Origin: Acanthochlamys bracteata
Taxonomy: Eukaryota; Streptophyta; Magnoliopsida; Pandanales; Velloziaceae
DNA length: 64,000 nt
NCBI GenBank assembly: GCA_019914995.1
Contig: CM034129.1
Coordinates: 9,479,725-9,543,724, forward strand
Reading direction: 5' to 3'
Below, piece after piece: positions 24,180 through 39,100 of the stretch (its first letter is position 1; every line of letters starts with the position of its first letter). The position numbers and the translations under genes were made by a program. The notes below the pieces were generated by a model. That model was not told the origin of the DNA. It ran no database searches and saw only the letters and a program-made list of their open reading frames with translations.

Positions 24180-27100
24180 ATGGCGGGTCACCGGCCGACA
24201 ATTTTTCCTCTTCGATTACAGCAGATCTTGTCTGGTGGACGCCATGGTTCTCCTGCACTTAAACTTGAGTCTGAGCCTGTAAGTTTTTCTCATCCTTGTT
24301 CTTCTTCAATTAGTTTGTCTATTTCCTTTTTTCTTTTTTGAAGAGCTTGATTTTGATGATCGTTGGTGTTTTGGGTCTAGGATTAATCGATTTCGTGAAT
24401 TGGCATTGAGGGATTAGGTTTTTGTGCTTATCGGTGTAATTTATAGAAGATGCAAGTTTGGACAGATTTGATAAGGATTGTATATGATCGATTGGGTTGG
24501 TAAAGGGTTTGGTAAGATATGTGTAGATTATTGTTGATTTGTAACAGTTTGGTTGGCGTATAAGAGTGACTTTTGTAAAGAAAATCGTGTTATCTTTTGT
24601 TGTTGGTAATAGTTACTGGAAGAGGAAGGTTGAAGTGGCACGACAGTTGGAAAAGGTTCTTGATGGTAAAGAACTAAATTCTCCAACAGTGGCTTGTGAT
24701 TTCCCAGTATATGCAGCTTATTATTACTTTCAGTAATTCTGGTGAAGGCCTTGGGATGGCAGCCAAGTGGCTTTTGTGCATTGTCTTTTATATATGATCA
24801 GTGGCTTTCCCCTGGTTACATAGCGTCCATAAGTAATTTGGCTTAATAATCTTATCAAGAATTATCTATAAAAGGTCTACTACGATAAGTAGTTTTGTGG
24901 AACAGTGTCCTTTGTCAGTTAAATTTGGCTTGGAGGAATTAATGATGACAGCTTTTGTCTTTGTGTGATGACATCAGAAGTAGAAGTGAGTTAGGGTGGT
25001 TGACATGAATTTTGCTGTGGATGCTCTTCTATTAGGTTCTTTATCAATTTAGGATGGTTGGCAAAATAGGACTCATGTTTCATTGATGGTAACTGACAAG
25101 GACCTCTAGATTTATGTTTCTTGACTTTCCAGATGGTGAGAAACTTATTAATGAGAAGTGTCCTTATCTAGTTCTTTAATGCAATTTTTGGTCATGAAGA
25201 TATGGAAATTTTTAAGTGTTGGTATCAAGCAACATTTCCTGCAAGTGCCTCTTTTATAGATCATAACTAGAAACTAGCTCCTCCTTGTTTGTGTGCATGA
25301 TTGCATTGTAAGTGGATATACACTTTTTTCTGTTGCAATATAGTTAAACTGAGAGTAGCATGCTACCATTTTGTAGCATTAACTTTTTCCTTTGTAATAT
25401 ATTTTGGAGACCTCAGTTCTCGTTAGGATGTTGCGACACTGGAATCAAGTGATAAGTAGTAGTGAATGCTGTGGATATGATCTCTCGTGCGCCAGTCTAT
25501 TGAGCTTAGACATGGTTAGAATTTAGAACCACAAACATTGAAATAAAGAGTAAAATGGTAGTATACCTTTTCTCATCCTTTCACGGCGTTTCCTCTGGAA
25601 ATTTGACATGATGCAAGAAGCTGTACAGGACTTCCTTTTTACTGTTTTCTTATATTCAAGGCTCTTGTTAACACTACAATTTAATTGTATTCAAGAAAGC
25701 GGCATGTAGTGTCATGCTTATTCTAGGTAGTCATTGTTTAATTTCTCTCGATACTATTAAATTAAAAATAACATGAACATTTATAACAGAAAAGAAGTAC
25801 AACCTTAAAAAAATATGAATATGGTGGAGGAAAGATGCCCCCATCGAATCACTAAGTCACTATTTAAATATCTCTGGAAATCCTCAAGTATTGTTGTCTA
25901 GCAATATGCCAAACAAGACTACTGTTAAAAATATCAAAAGATAAGAAAATTGCTATATCCACAGTTGGAGCATGATGGGGCAAGACATGCTGGATATAGA
26001 CTGCATAAACGAAAATGGATATCTCCACATAAATTTCAGTGTCAACCTGTATTCCGTGAAAGCACAAGCAAATTGCTAGTTTGCGTTTTTAGTATGATCC
26101 ACCTTCTGAAGCACAGAAGCAGCAATAGGTACTTGTCATAGTTTTTCTTAGCATAGGGTTTGGCATTGTAGGTACTCTAGATAGGTCAAACAAAGTTTGA
26201 CTGACCTTGAGACCTTAGATAAAGCTTTGAAAAAGATGCTCTTGCTGCACATGACTTAAGCATCCCAAACTATATTGATTTAGGCCTGATATAAGTACCT
26301 CTAATCACTGGCATTATAGTGCGATGGTCTCGTTCGTTATACAGGTTTATAGGGGTCTTGTTTTCCTAAAGGTCCAGGTTCATCGGTTGCATTCTATTAA
26401 ACAGTCAGTTTACTTGATCGTGAGAATTGAGTCTAGGGAGATGACTTTAGAAGATGACTCCCTGAATCTAGGAAACTCCAGTTACCTATTTAGATATTTT
26501 AGTAGAAGTACACTGATGCATGAATGAGGGTGCTTTCATTCCTAGAATATACCAATTGCTTGTGCTTGTGAATGTGATATTCAGAAGGATCGCATGTTGT
26601 GAGTTAAGCCTGAGCTCTTGGAGTTTGATTTCTTAAAAGCCTTTAACCTGCATGTAAGATGTGGGCATGATGACATAATTCAGGTGCAGCAATAATCCTA
26701 TGTTGAGTGATATTTGTTAAGGTTGTTGCGCTTATGTTGACAAAGTTGTTTTGGTTGTCGTTTGTGTTATTGATATCGTATGTGCTTATTAGGTTTTGCC
26801 ATGCTAGTTGTTGATGTTTATATCATTACTGGTGTAACTTACTCTTTCTAATGTTGGCATGTGCAGCCACCAAATGTAAAAGCATTTATTGATAGGGTGA
26901 TCAAGTGCCCCTTGCGTGATATAGCTATTCCACTTTCTGGTTTTAGATGGGAGTATAATAAGGTATTGTATTATTTCTATTGCTGAATCCATTTGTGCAC
27001 AGTTGTGGAATGTTTAGTTGTTGCAGCTCACTAATGCCTTTAATTCAGGGGAATTTTCATAACTGGAGGCCATTGTTTCTGCACTTCGACACATATTTCA

Positions 27101-30100
27101 AGACTTATATTTCATGTAGGAAAGATCTTCTTTTATCAGGTGATATGACAGAGGAGGAACCATTTCCAAAACAGTCAGTCCTACAAATTCTAAGAGTCAT
27201 GCAAATAATATTGGAAAATTGCCACAACAAGAGTTCATTCAGTGGTCTAGAGGTGATGTAGTTGTTGGAATTTTTATTGTAATACTTGCGTAGAATTCAT
27301 CCTGTTTTCGATACTTTTATCAATGTGTCATTTGATCTCTTATGCATCTTTGTTTTCAATGATCTGATATTTATATTTTGAAATCAGCACTTGAGGCTCC
27401 TGCTTGCATCAACAGATCCTGACATTGTTGTTGCGACTCTGGAGACCCTCTCAGCATTGGTGAAGATCAATCCGTCAAAGATACATGTAAGTGGAAAGCT
27501 TATAGGTTGTGGCTCTTCCGTGAACAGCTGCCTTCTTTCTTTAGCTCAAGGCTGGGGGAGCAAAGAAGAAGGTTTGGGTTTGTATTCCTGTATTTTAGCA
27601 AATGAGAAAAGTCAACAAGATGGATTCTCATTGTTTCCATCTGATGAGAAGGAAAATGATGGGAGTCAGCAAAGACTGGGTTCTACCCTCCATTTTGAGT
27701 TCAATACAGCAATTTCTGATGATTCTAAGACTAACGAGGGAAGCAAGCAATCCGTGTTAGGTAGCATCCATGTTCCTGATCTGCACTTAAGGAAAGATGA
27801 TGACTTAATTATTCTAAAGCAGCTGGTTGACCAATTTAATGTTCCTGTAGCACACCGGTATTCATTGTTGACCAGGATAAGATATGCTCATGCTTTTCGT
27901 TCTCCCAGAATATCTCGGCTCTACAGCAGAATCTGTATTCTGGCGTTCATCGTTCTTGTTCAGTCAAGTGATGCACATGAGGAACTTGTTTCTTTCTTTG
28001 CAAATGAGCCAGAGTACACGAATGAGTTAACTAGGCTGGTTCGGTCTGAGGAGTATTCTGTTCCTGGAACTCTGAGAGCACTTGCTATGCACGGGCTTGG
28101 AGCACAACTTGCTGCATATGCATCATCACATGAGAGGGCAAGAATACTGAGTGGCTCAAGCATTATGGCTGGTGGGGGAAATCGGATGTTGCTGATAAAT
28201 GTGCTTCAGAAGGCAATTTTGTCTCTCAGTAATCCAAGTGATCCTTCAGCTCCACTGTTCGTTGATGCTATGTTGGAATTTTTCTTACTACATGTGCTCT
28301 CTTCTTCAAGTTCTGGAAGTGTCATTCGTGGTTCAGGAATGGTCCCTCCACTTTTGCCTTTGTTACAGGACAATGATCCTGCCCATATGCATCTAGTCTG
28401 CTCAGCAGTTAAGACCCTTCAGAAGCTATTGGAATACAGTAGTCCAGCTGTATCGCTGTTCAAAGATCTTGGTGGTCTGGAACTTCTAGCCCAGAGATTG
28501 CAGACTGAGGTTAATAGAATAGTTGGCGCAATTAATGATAACAACCTGATGATTATAGGTGATACTGCAAAATGTGATGAAGACCACTTGTACTCACAGA
28601 AACGCTTGATAAAGGTGTTGCTCAAAGCACTTGGCTCTGCAACATATTCTCCAGCTAATTCGGCAAGGTCGCATAGTTCCCAAGACAATACCTTACCTTT
28701 GTCTATATCATCAATCTTCCTCAATGTTGACAAGTTTGGAGGAGACATATATTTTTCCGCTGTAACTGTTATGAGTGAAATGATACACAAGGATCCAACA
28801 TACTTTCCTGTACTAGAAGAAGCGGGTCTTCCTGATGCTTTTTTGAAGTCAGTTACTTCTGGGATACTACCTTCTTCTAAAGCACTTATATGCATCCCCA
28901 ATGGCCTTGGAGCTATTTGCCTCAATAACAAAGGATTGGAAGCTGCCAAGGAAAGCGATGCACTGCGTTTTCTTGTAGACACTTTCACCACCAGGAAGTA
29001 TTTAGTAGCAATGAATGAAGGTGTTGTTCTTTTAGCAAATGCTGTGGAGGAGCTTCTTCGCCATGTATCCTCACTAAGAAGTACTGGTGTCGACATAATT
29101 ATAGGAATCATCAATAAACTTGCTGTTTTAGGAGAAGAAAAACATGGTTCTTCCGCTGAAACTGAAGAGAATAGTGCTATGGAGACCGATAATGATACTA
29201 AAACAAATGATAGCCCCTATTTGGTTGGTGCCATGGATACTGCTGCTGATGGCATTAGCAATGAGCAGTTTATTCACTTGTGTATATTCCATGTGATGGT
29301 TTTGGTACATCGCACAATGGAGAATTCAGAGACATGTAGATTGTTTGTGGAACAGAAGGGGATAGAATCTCTATTGAAGCTTATATTGCGGCCTAGCATC
29401 ACACAATCTTCTGAAGGAATGCCGATAGCTTTGCATAGTACAGTGGTCTTTAAGGGTTTCACTCAGCATCATTCTTCTCCACTGGCACATGCATTCTCAA
29501 CTGCCCTTAGAGAACATTTGAAGACAGCTCTTAGCGGATTTAGCACACTATCAGGCTCACTTTTGCTATCCCCCAGAATGACAGGGGATAATGGAATTTT
29601 ATCTACGCTATTCGTTGTTGAATTTCTTCTTTTTCTTGCTGCTTCAAAGGACAATCGTTGGATCAATGCTTTGCTCACTGAGTTTGGAGACGCAGGCAAG
29701 GATGTGTTGGAAGATATTGGTCGGGTTCATAGAGAAGTGCTATGGCAGCTTTCACTTCTTGAGGATTCCAAATTGGAAACAGGTGCTGTTGCATCATCTT
29801 CTTCAAATGGATCGCAGAGATCGGACAATGGCACAAGTGATTTAGAAGAGCAACGATTCAGTAGTTTTAGGCAGTATCTTGATCCCTTGCTGAGGCGAAG
29901 AGTCTCTGGCTGGAGCACTGAATCTCAAGTTTCTGATCTTATTAACATATATCGTGATCTTGGTCGTGGTGCTAGCAGCCATCGCAGACTTGGTTTGGAT
30001 GGCCATTCAACACTGCGGTTTATTTCTAGTTCTCAGTCGCAAACAGGCATTTCTGATGCCACTGTGAGCAAATCTGAGGATGAAAAACAAAGATCTTATT

Positions 30101-33100
30101 ATTCATCTTGCTGTGACATGATGAGATCACTTTCTTACCATATCAGCCATCTCTTCTCAGAACTGGGGAAAGCTATGTATCTTGTGTCTCGTCGTGAGAA
30201 CAATCCTGTTAATTTGTCTGCTTCCTCTGTGTCAGTTGTTACTGCAGTTTCTTCCATTGTTTTGGATCATCTAAACTTCAGCTACTATGCTAAGGTCTCT
30301 TTTGAAACATCTATAACCACAAAATGTCGATATCTGGGGAAAGTGATTGATTTTGTTGATGGCATTTTATCAGACAGGCCTGATTCTTGTAATCCGATCG
30401 TAGTCAACTCTTTCTATGGGAAAGGGGTCATTCAGACTATTTTGACCACATTCGAAGCAACTAGTCAGTTACTATTTGCTGTGAACAGACCTCCATCTTC
30501 TCCTATGGAAATGGATGATAAGTGCTCAAAAGAAGAAGACAGAGATGAAAGAGAGAACTCCTGGATATATCGTCCCCTGGCAAGCTACTGTTTGCTGATG
30601 GATCACCTGGCAACCTCATCATTTATCTTATCTTCCTCCACAAGGCAATTTCTTGATCGTCCGCTCATCAGCAGTAGCGTTCCATTTCCTCAGACTGCTG
30701 AAGCATTTGTTACGATGCTCCAGTCAAAGGTGTTGAAGGTGATTCTCCCTATCTGGACGCATCCTCACTTTTCTGAATGCAGTTTAGATTTCATCAGTGC
30801 AATGATTTCCATATTGAGGCACGTATACACTGGTGTTGAAATTAGAAATGTTAATGCAACTTCTGGAGCCCGAGTTAGTGGTCCTCCTCCCGACGAGATG
30901 TCAATATCGCTCATTGTAGAAATGGGCTTCTCAAGGGCTAGGGCTGAAGAAGCACTAAGGCAGGTTGGGACCAACAGTGTTGAAATTGCTACAGATTGGT
31001 TATTCTCACATCCAGAAGAACCTCAAGAAGATGATGAACTTGCTCGAGCTCTAGCAATGTCTCTGGGGAGCTCAGATTCATCAGTGAAGGATGATGAAAG
31101 TGTGATTCCTACTAATTCTGACCTGGAAGAAGAGTTAGTCAGTTTGCCTCCTGTTGACGATGTGCTTTCAGCGTGTATGAAGCTTCTGCAGGCAAAGGAA
31201 TCATTAGCTTTTCCCGTAAGGGACCTCCTTGTTATGATATGTTCTCAGAATGATGGTGAATATCGATCTAAGGTCATCCCTTTCATAGTGGATCATATAA
31301 AACTTTTCTCAGTGTTTTCTGATCCATCTAATAGCACGATCGTGGCATCACTTTTTCATGTGCTTGCCTTGATACTTAATGAAGAGACAGCTGCACGGGA
31401 GGTTGCTCGTCAAGCTGGTTTTGCAAAGATCGCACTGGATTTGCTTTCTCAGTGGAATATGACTTGCCATGGTAATGAAGGGCTCCAACTACCTAAGTGG
31501 GTGACAGCATGTTTCCTCTGCATTGACCGAATGCTGCAGGTTGACCCCAAATGTACCCTAGATATTACAGAATTGGAGCAATTAAAGAAGGATAATGTTA
31601 ACAATCAGACTCCCATTTCAATAGATGACAGCAAAGGGAAGGATCTCCAAACTTCTCCTGGTTCTACTTCAGGATTTCTTGACATTCATGAACAGAAGCA
31701 ACTTCTTGAGATTTCTTGTAGATGTATAAGGAACCAGTTACCATCTGAAATAGTGCATGTGGTGCTTCAGTTATGTGCTACCCTGACAAAAGTCCATTCT
31801 GTTGCTGTCAGTTTCCTCGAGTTGGGGGGTTTATCTTCACTGCTTAATCTTCCTGCAAGCAGCCTGTTTCCTGGATATAGCACTGTAGCAGCTGGAATCA
31901 TTCGTCACATTTTGGAAGACCCCCACACTCTTCAGCAGGCTATGGAGTTAGAAATTCGCCACAGTCTGGTCATGGCTACAAACAGACATTCAAATGGAAG
32001 GGTGACACCACGGAATTTTGTTCAAAATCTGGCTCTTGTAATTGCCAGGGATCCTAAAGTCTTTATGCGAGCTGCTCAGGCTGTAAGTCAAATAGAGATG
32101 GTAGGAGATCGTCCTTATGTTGTATTGTTGAAAGATCGGGACAAAGATAAGTGCAAGGAGAAGGAGAAGGCAACGGAGAAAGAAAAACAGCCTCAATCTG
32201 ATACGAAGGTCACCGCTGGGGATGCAAGTCAAGTGGCTGCTGCTCCTGGACAAGTTAAATTGCAGGATGCAAATGTGAAAGCTGGTAAAGGTCATAGGAA
32301 GTCACCTCAGAGTTTTACTACTGTGATTGAATATCTCTTAGATTTCATAATTGGTTATGCTCCTCCTCCAAAAGTTGATGACCAAGTTGATGGTGTTCCT
32401 GGTACATCTTCTGCAATGGACATGGACATTGATGGCTCTGCGACTAAAGGAAAAGGAAAAGGCATAGCTCTCTCGACTGAGGACAATAAGAATGCTAATC
32501 AAGAGGCTTCTGCATCTCTTGCAAAGGCAGTGTTCGTTTTAAAGTTGTTGACCGAAATTCTGTTGACATACACTTCATCCATCCATGTCCTGCTTCGTAG
32601 AGATACTGAAGTCAGCAACTTTCGTGGACCTGGACGGGCCATGTCTGCTAACAATTCTGGAGGGATATTTCATCATGTTCTTCACAAGTTACTACCTTAT
32701 CCAGGAATCTTCAAGAAGGATAAAAAAACTGATGGAGATTGGAGGCACAAATTATCAACAAGGGCGAATCAATTTTTAGTGGCTTCGTCAATTCGTTCAT
32801 CTGAGGGTAGAAAAAGGGTTTTCTGCGAGATCAGTCACATCTTTACTGAATTTACTGACTCATCAAGTGGTTGTTGCTTGCCAGATGCACGTATGCATGC
32901 ATTTGTTGATCTGCTTAATGATGTTATTGCTGCTAGGTCACCTCTGGGTTCTTATATTGCAGCTGAAGCTTCAGTTACATTTATAGAGGTTGGTTTAGTT
33001 CGATCTCTCACTCGAACCCTTCTAGTTTTGGACTTGGATCACACTGATTCATCGAAGCTAGCTTCTGGAATCGTCAAAGTCTTGGAATCAGTTACAAAGG

Positions 33101-36100
33101 AACATGTTCATTCAGCTGATTCTGCCAAGGGGGACAACACATTGAAGCTTACTCCAGAGCATAATCAACAACACTCCTCCTATAGTGATGGTAATCAGTT
33201 TCGTGCATTAGAAACTTTATCTCAACCTGACCCAAATGAGGCAGTGACTGATCATATGGAGCCTTTCAATGCTACACAAACTTCAGGCAGTTCAGATTCT
33301 ATTGCCAATGATATGGATCATGGCAGGGATTTGGATGGTGGCTTTAGACGTGAAGGAGAAGATGATTTCATGCATGAAGCTGATGATGGCACACGGGAAA
33401 ATGGTGTTTCTACTGTGGAAATTTCATTTGAGATACCACGTAATGCAGAGGATGACATGGGTGATGAAGATGAGGATATGTCTGGAGATGAGGGGGATGA
33501 AGTAGAGGAAGATGAAGACGAAGAGGAGGATGATGATGATAACAATGATTTGGAGGAAGATGATGATGGTCATCACATGTCACATCCTGAGACTGACCAA
33601 GATGATCACGATATTGATGATGAAGAGGTGGAGGATGCTTTGGATGAAGAGGTGGAAGATGAAGATGGAGTCATATTCCGTTTGGAGGAGGACATTAATG
33701 GGATGAATGTATTTGATCATATTGAGGTTCTCAGTGGAAGCAACAATTTGTCCAGTGAAACACTAAGGGTCATGCCACTGGATATTTTTGGGTCTAGGCG
33801 TCAAGGTCGTACGACATCAATTTACAATCTTCTTGGCAGGGCTGGTGATCATGGTCGCCCTCTTGAACATCCACTTCTGGAGGAGCCTTCACATTTTAGG
33901 AATGTAATTCATCAAAGGCAAACAGGTTATTGACTATACTTGCTGATAGATTATTCTGTAGCATGTCGCTATCCATCATAGGCTTTTATTGGCTGTTCGT
34001 ATTATGGCATGTCTATATTGAAGCATGAGAAATTTTCAATTCAATTCAAAATATAAAACCAAACAGGTAATTGCTGATAATACTTGCTGATAGATTATCC
34101 TGTACTATGTTGCTACCTATCATAGGCTTTTATTGGTAGTCTGCATTGTAGAATCTTTTTATCGAAGCATGAAAACTTTTGAATCAATTTAAAATAGAAA
34201 GAAAAAAGGTAAGTTGTTGATAATACTTGCTAATAGGTTTTGTGCAGTATATGTTGCTGTCCATCTTAGACTTTTATTGGCAGTTCGCTTTGTATCATGT
34301 TTATACTGAATCATGAAACTTTCACTACAATTTAAAATATGAAGACATATATTGTATGTGAAAGCTGATGCTGTTATTCCCGAATATTTTCTCTTGTTGT
34401 AGAGAGTTCAGTAGAAATGGCCTTCTCAGAAAGGAACCCCGAGGGTAGCTCTTCACGGATGGATGCTATTTTTCGGTCACTAAGAAGTGGACGACATGGA
34501 CATCGTTTTGGCATGTGGTTAGATGATCGTCATCATCGTAGTGGGTCTAATGCTCCTACAATTCCTCCAGGCTTGGAAGAGTTAATTATTTCTAACCTGA
34601 GGCGCCCAGTTTCTGACCAGCCTTCTGTTCAACTTCCGCCATCAAGACAACCACCAGACGCTGATGAAGCCAATCAGTTGAGTGTCTCAGGAGCAGCAGT
34701 AACTGAAGGGACACTTGCTAGTGTTAATGAGGACAATGTTAGTACAGTTGCAGCATTACCTGAATCTGTGGCACGAGGTTCTGGAGATATGAATGCCATA
34801 TCTTCACATAACGAATCCCTTCAAGATGTCTCTAATCCTAGTGAACAAGTTGTGGACATGCAATATGAATGCACTGACGTGGCAGTTCGTGATATGGAGG
34901 CTGTAAGCCAAGCAAGCAGTGGAAGTGGGGCAACCTTAGGAGAGAGCCTTCGCAGTTTGGAAGTAGAAATAGGAAGTGCAGATGGCCATGATGATGGTGA
35001 ACGACAAGGCCCTTCAGATAGGCTTCATCTAGGTGATATGCATCCAACAACTCGTTCTAGAAGGTTTTCTGGGACTTCAATGCCTGTTAACAACCGGGAT
35101 GTATGTCTGGAAAGTGTTAGCGAAGTTCCTGTCCATCCTAATGAAGACAGTGGACACAGTAACACTAATGAGGAGAACCAAGCTAATGGAAATGCTGACA
35201 CCAATTCAATAGATCCTACATTTTTGGAAGCTTTGCCTGAGGAGTTACGAGCTGAAGTACTTTCATCACGGCAAAATCAAGTGACTGCACAGCCATCTGG
35301 TGAACAAGACCAAGCTGCAACTGGGGACATTGATCCTGAATTTCTTGCTGCTCTTCCCTCTGATATAAGAGAGGAAGTTCTTGCACAGCAACGTGCTCAG
35401 CGGCTACAACAGTCGCAAGAACTTGAAGGGCAACCTGTTGAGATGGATGCTGTTTCAATCATAGCTACATTCCCATCTGAAATCCGAGAAGAGGTTGGTG
35501 TTAGTGGTTTTTTTCAATAGATTTTTAATATCTTTAATTTGAATATATGTTTTTGGGATGGTGAGAAGATGACTAGACATGCTTTGACAAAGCATACTTA
35601 AATTGTTCTGTGTGTTGGTTCATGTGAACCTGCTTTATAGGTGCTTTTAACCTCTCCGGATACCCTTCTTGCAACTTTAACACCTGCTCTTGTTGCCGAA
35701 GCAAATATGCTGAGAGAGAGATTTGCCCATCGTTACCAGAATAGTACACTTTTTGGCATGTATCCACGGAGTCGAAGAGGTGAATCATCTAGACGAGGTG
35801 AAGTTGGTGGGTCAGGATTAGACAGATCTACTTTTCGCAAGCAAGCTGGCAAGCTGGTTGAGACTGATGGAGCTCCGCTAGTTGATACAGATTCTCTGAA
35901 GGCATTGATAAGATTACTTCGTGTTGTTCAGGTAATAATTTTGGATCTCTTGTTGTGAATTTGTATCATTACATACCCTTATTATTACGCCACATTTTGT
36001 TTGTTTTGCAGCCTCTATATAAAGGCCAGCTTCAGAGACTTTTCTTGAATTTGTGTGCCCATCATGAGACTAGAACATCCTTGGTACAGATCCTTTTGAA

Positions 36101-39100
36101 TATGCTGATGCTTGATTTGCGGGGGCCTGTTAAAACATCACTTGAGTTTGCAGAGTCACCGTATCGTCTCTATGGTTGTCAGAGCCATGTAACGTATTCA
36201 CGTCCTCAGTTTTCTAATGGTAATATTATGGTGCAGTTCTCGAATTTGATGCAATTTATTCTTAATTTTATGTTGTTTACGTAGATCGAGTTGTTTATTG
36301 CTGAAGGAGCTATAAGATTTTTCCTTTTGTTCTTGATGCTCCTAGAGTGGAGCTTGTCTCTTGCCAAACAAGTTTAGTCCACATTTACATGCTAACCTGT
36401 TTTACTTACAGGAGTACCTCCGCTTGTGTCCAGACGCACGTTGGAAACTCTAACATACTTGGCTCGTAATCATCTACTTGTTGCAAAACTCCTGCTGCAA
36501 CTTGAGCTTCCACATCCACCTGCTGATGATGTGGTCACTCATACTCAGGATCGTGGCAAAGCTATAATTACTTCAGAGGAGGATAGAGATGAGAAAAAGA
36601 AAGGGGAATTCTCCATTGTGCTGCTGCTTCGTCTCTTAAATCAACCCCTTTATATGAGAAGTGTAGCTCATCTTGAACAGGTACCTTCCTTTTCCTTAAG
36701 TTGCTTTGACAATTATGTTTGTGCACTGAACTTACCATGTGCATTCTTTCAGTTACTGAACCTTCTTGAAGTCATCATGATCAATGATGATAACAACTCC
36801 GCTGCATCAAATAAGTCTGAAGAGCCTATGCAGCCGCCGTCTGGTTCTGAGAATACTAGGCAAGATGCTATTATGATTAACAGTGATCCTGTTGGAACTT
36901 CTGCTACTGCTGAAGGTAAATCCTCAAGAAGTCATGACGATGTTTCTTCTGATCCTGATGTAAGCAGGGAACAAAGTCTTGTGCTACTTAACCTACCAGA
37001 ACCAGAACTTCGTCTTCTCTGCTCGTTGCTTGCACGTGAGGGGTATGGCAAAATGTGATAAGTTGATATTTTTTCTAATATCATGCATTGAGACTGTGAG
37101 CATAGATACTGCAGTGCAAGCTCTATTCTCCGTTTTATGGCTTGGTTGATAGTTATGTTATTTAACTGTATAGTCTTTTTAAAATAGCACCTCCTATCTT
37201 TCTATTGGTTGCATTATTTTGCCTCTGCCACTTAGATCCTTTTGCGCACCACATAGAAAGATTTTGTTTTGTTTGCAACAGACACCTTTATTTATAGTCT
37301 TCTATGTGCTATTAGAATTTTTAGGGGATGGTATCCTAAAGTTGTAGTTACATTCTCTGCACATCTCTTTATCAGCCTTATCATTGTGAAATTTCTACTG
37401 AAGGGTTATGACATTAGTTTGTCCTTCTGACACACTTCCACTCGTCTTCAAAACTCGAGTTTTCAGGGAAATTTTAGCCTCACCCTCTTCCAGTGAAGTT
37501 TGAATCTGTACTTAGAAACTATTTTTAGAATAAAATCGGTTCTGTACTTTTCTTAACACATCAGTTTATGGAAAATCCATGTTTCGTATCTGGCCTGACA
37601 AAAACATTTTGTGGCTAGAGGTCTTTGAACAGACTATGATTTTGACCTGCTAGATAGTGTCGAAATGCCATCTTTTGTTATTAGGAAGAATACCTTTAAG
37701 CAAGGACTTACGGATTTCGCATAAAATATGAAGGCACCTAGTATTATGGATTAACTTTAGGTCATTTGTAAAGAGGTTGGTGTTTTTTCTTGATGGTCAT
37801 GACCATATTATTAGGAGGCAATGCTGCAATGCATCATTGTGACATATTGTGTAAGTGTTTTCTTTGGTCATTATCTAGAAGGTAGAGTTTCTTAAATGTT
37901 GCCTTTTAATTCATACCCTTATGTACTTCAATTTCCAAGGCTAATCTTTTATGGATTCTGCACATTCCAACTGAGACTAATCTAATGCAGTAAGTCCTGA
38001 ACTTCTCTTTTAAATCTTAGATTCAAAAATTACTGCTTGACTGCAATTTTGCATACATTGTATCTCCTTTGGGTATATATTACCTCTTGTGCTAATTACT
38101 CGTTTGTTTCTTTTATCGTATTGAATGATGCTTTTATTAAGTGACGATATCGCGCTCATCTCTTTTTGTAGGTTGTCAGAAAATGCTTATGTTCTTGTAG
38201 CTGAGGTGTTAAAGAAACTTGTGTCCCTTGCCCCTTCCTATTGCAATTTATTCATTACAGAACTTGCAAAATCAGTGCAAAGTTTAAGCGGATCTGCTAT
38301 GAGCGAGCTACACCTATATGAGGATGCTGAAAAGGCTGTTCTCAGCTCTTCTACCACTAATGGAACAGCAATCTTGAGAGTTCTTCAGGCATTGAGCTCT
38401 TTGGTCAGTGCATTGCATGAGGAGAAACACTACCAACTTCTATCTGAGAAAGACCTTGCAGATGCTATGTCTCAAGTATGGGACATAAATGCAGTGTTGG
38501 AATCTTTATGGCTTGAGCTAAGTAACTGCATAAGTAAAATTGAGAGCTCAACAGAATCAATCTTCGACTTGGCTCCAGTAACTGGTAATCCAGCATCTAC
38601 AAGTGCTAGCGCAGTACCTCCACTTCCTCCTGGTGCTCAGAACATTCTACCTTATATAGAATCCTTTTTTGTGACATGCGAAAAACTGCGTCCTGGACAA
38701 GGAGATGGTATTCAAGATTTTTCTAGCACGACTTCTGATATGGAGGATACCACTGCTTCAACCACCGGGCAAAAGTCATCAGCGTCTACTTCAAGAACTG
38801 ATGAAAAACACATTGCTTTTGTCAAGTTCTCGGAGAAGCATAGGAAGTTGCTAAATGCTTTTGTAAGACAAAACCCTGGGTTGTTGGAGAAGTCATTCTC
38901 AGTTATGCTGAAAGTTCCTCGATTTATTGATTTTGACAATAAGCGGGCACACTTCAAATCAAAGATCAAGCATCAACACGATCATCACCATAGTCCGGTG
39001 AGAATTTCGGTGAGAAGAGCTTACATTCTTGAAGATTCTTATAACCAGCTGCGTATGCGCACTCCTCAAGAACTGAAAGGGAGATTAACTGTCCACTTCC

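Noticed and set aside
28419-29114. 231-codon open frame on the - strand
   Set aside because: It lies entirely inside the giant UPL exon and has no homology that I recognise; the sense frame encodes conserved UPL sequence throughout. A shadow frame.
33454-33670. GAT/GAA-rich run in the UPL exon as a microsatellite
   Set aside because: It is in frame and encodes the acidic Asp/Glu tract expected in this protein family, with mixed codons; treated as coding, not as a repeat.
34067-34402. Alternative UPL exon using the second or third donor copy
   Set aside because: Extending the exon meets TGA at 33931-33933 straight away, so the full-length protein requires the first donor. Kept as a finding about splicing, not as part of the CDS.
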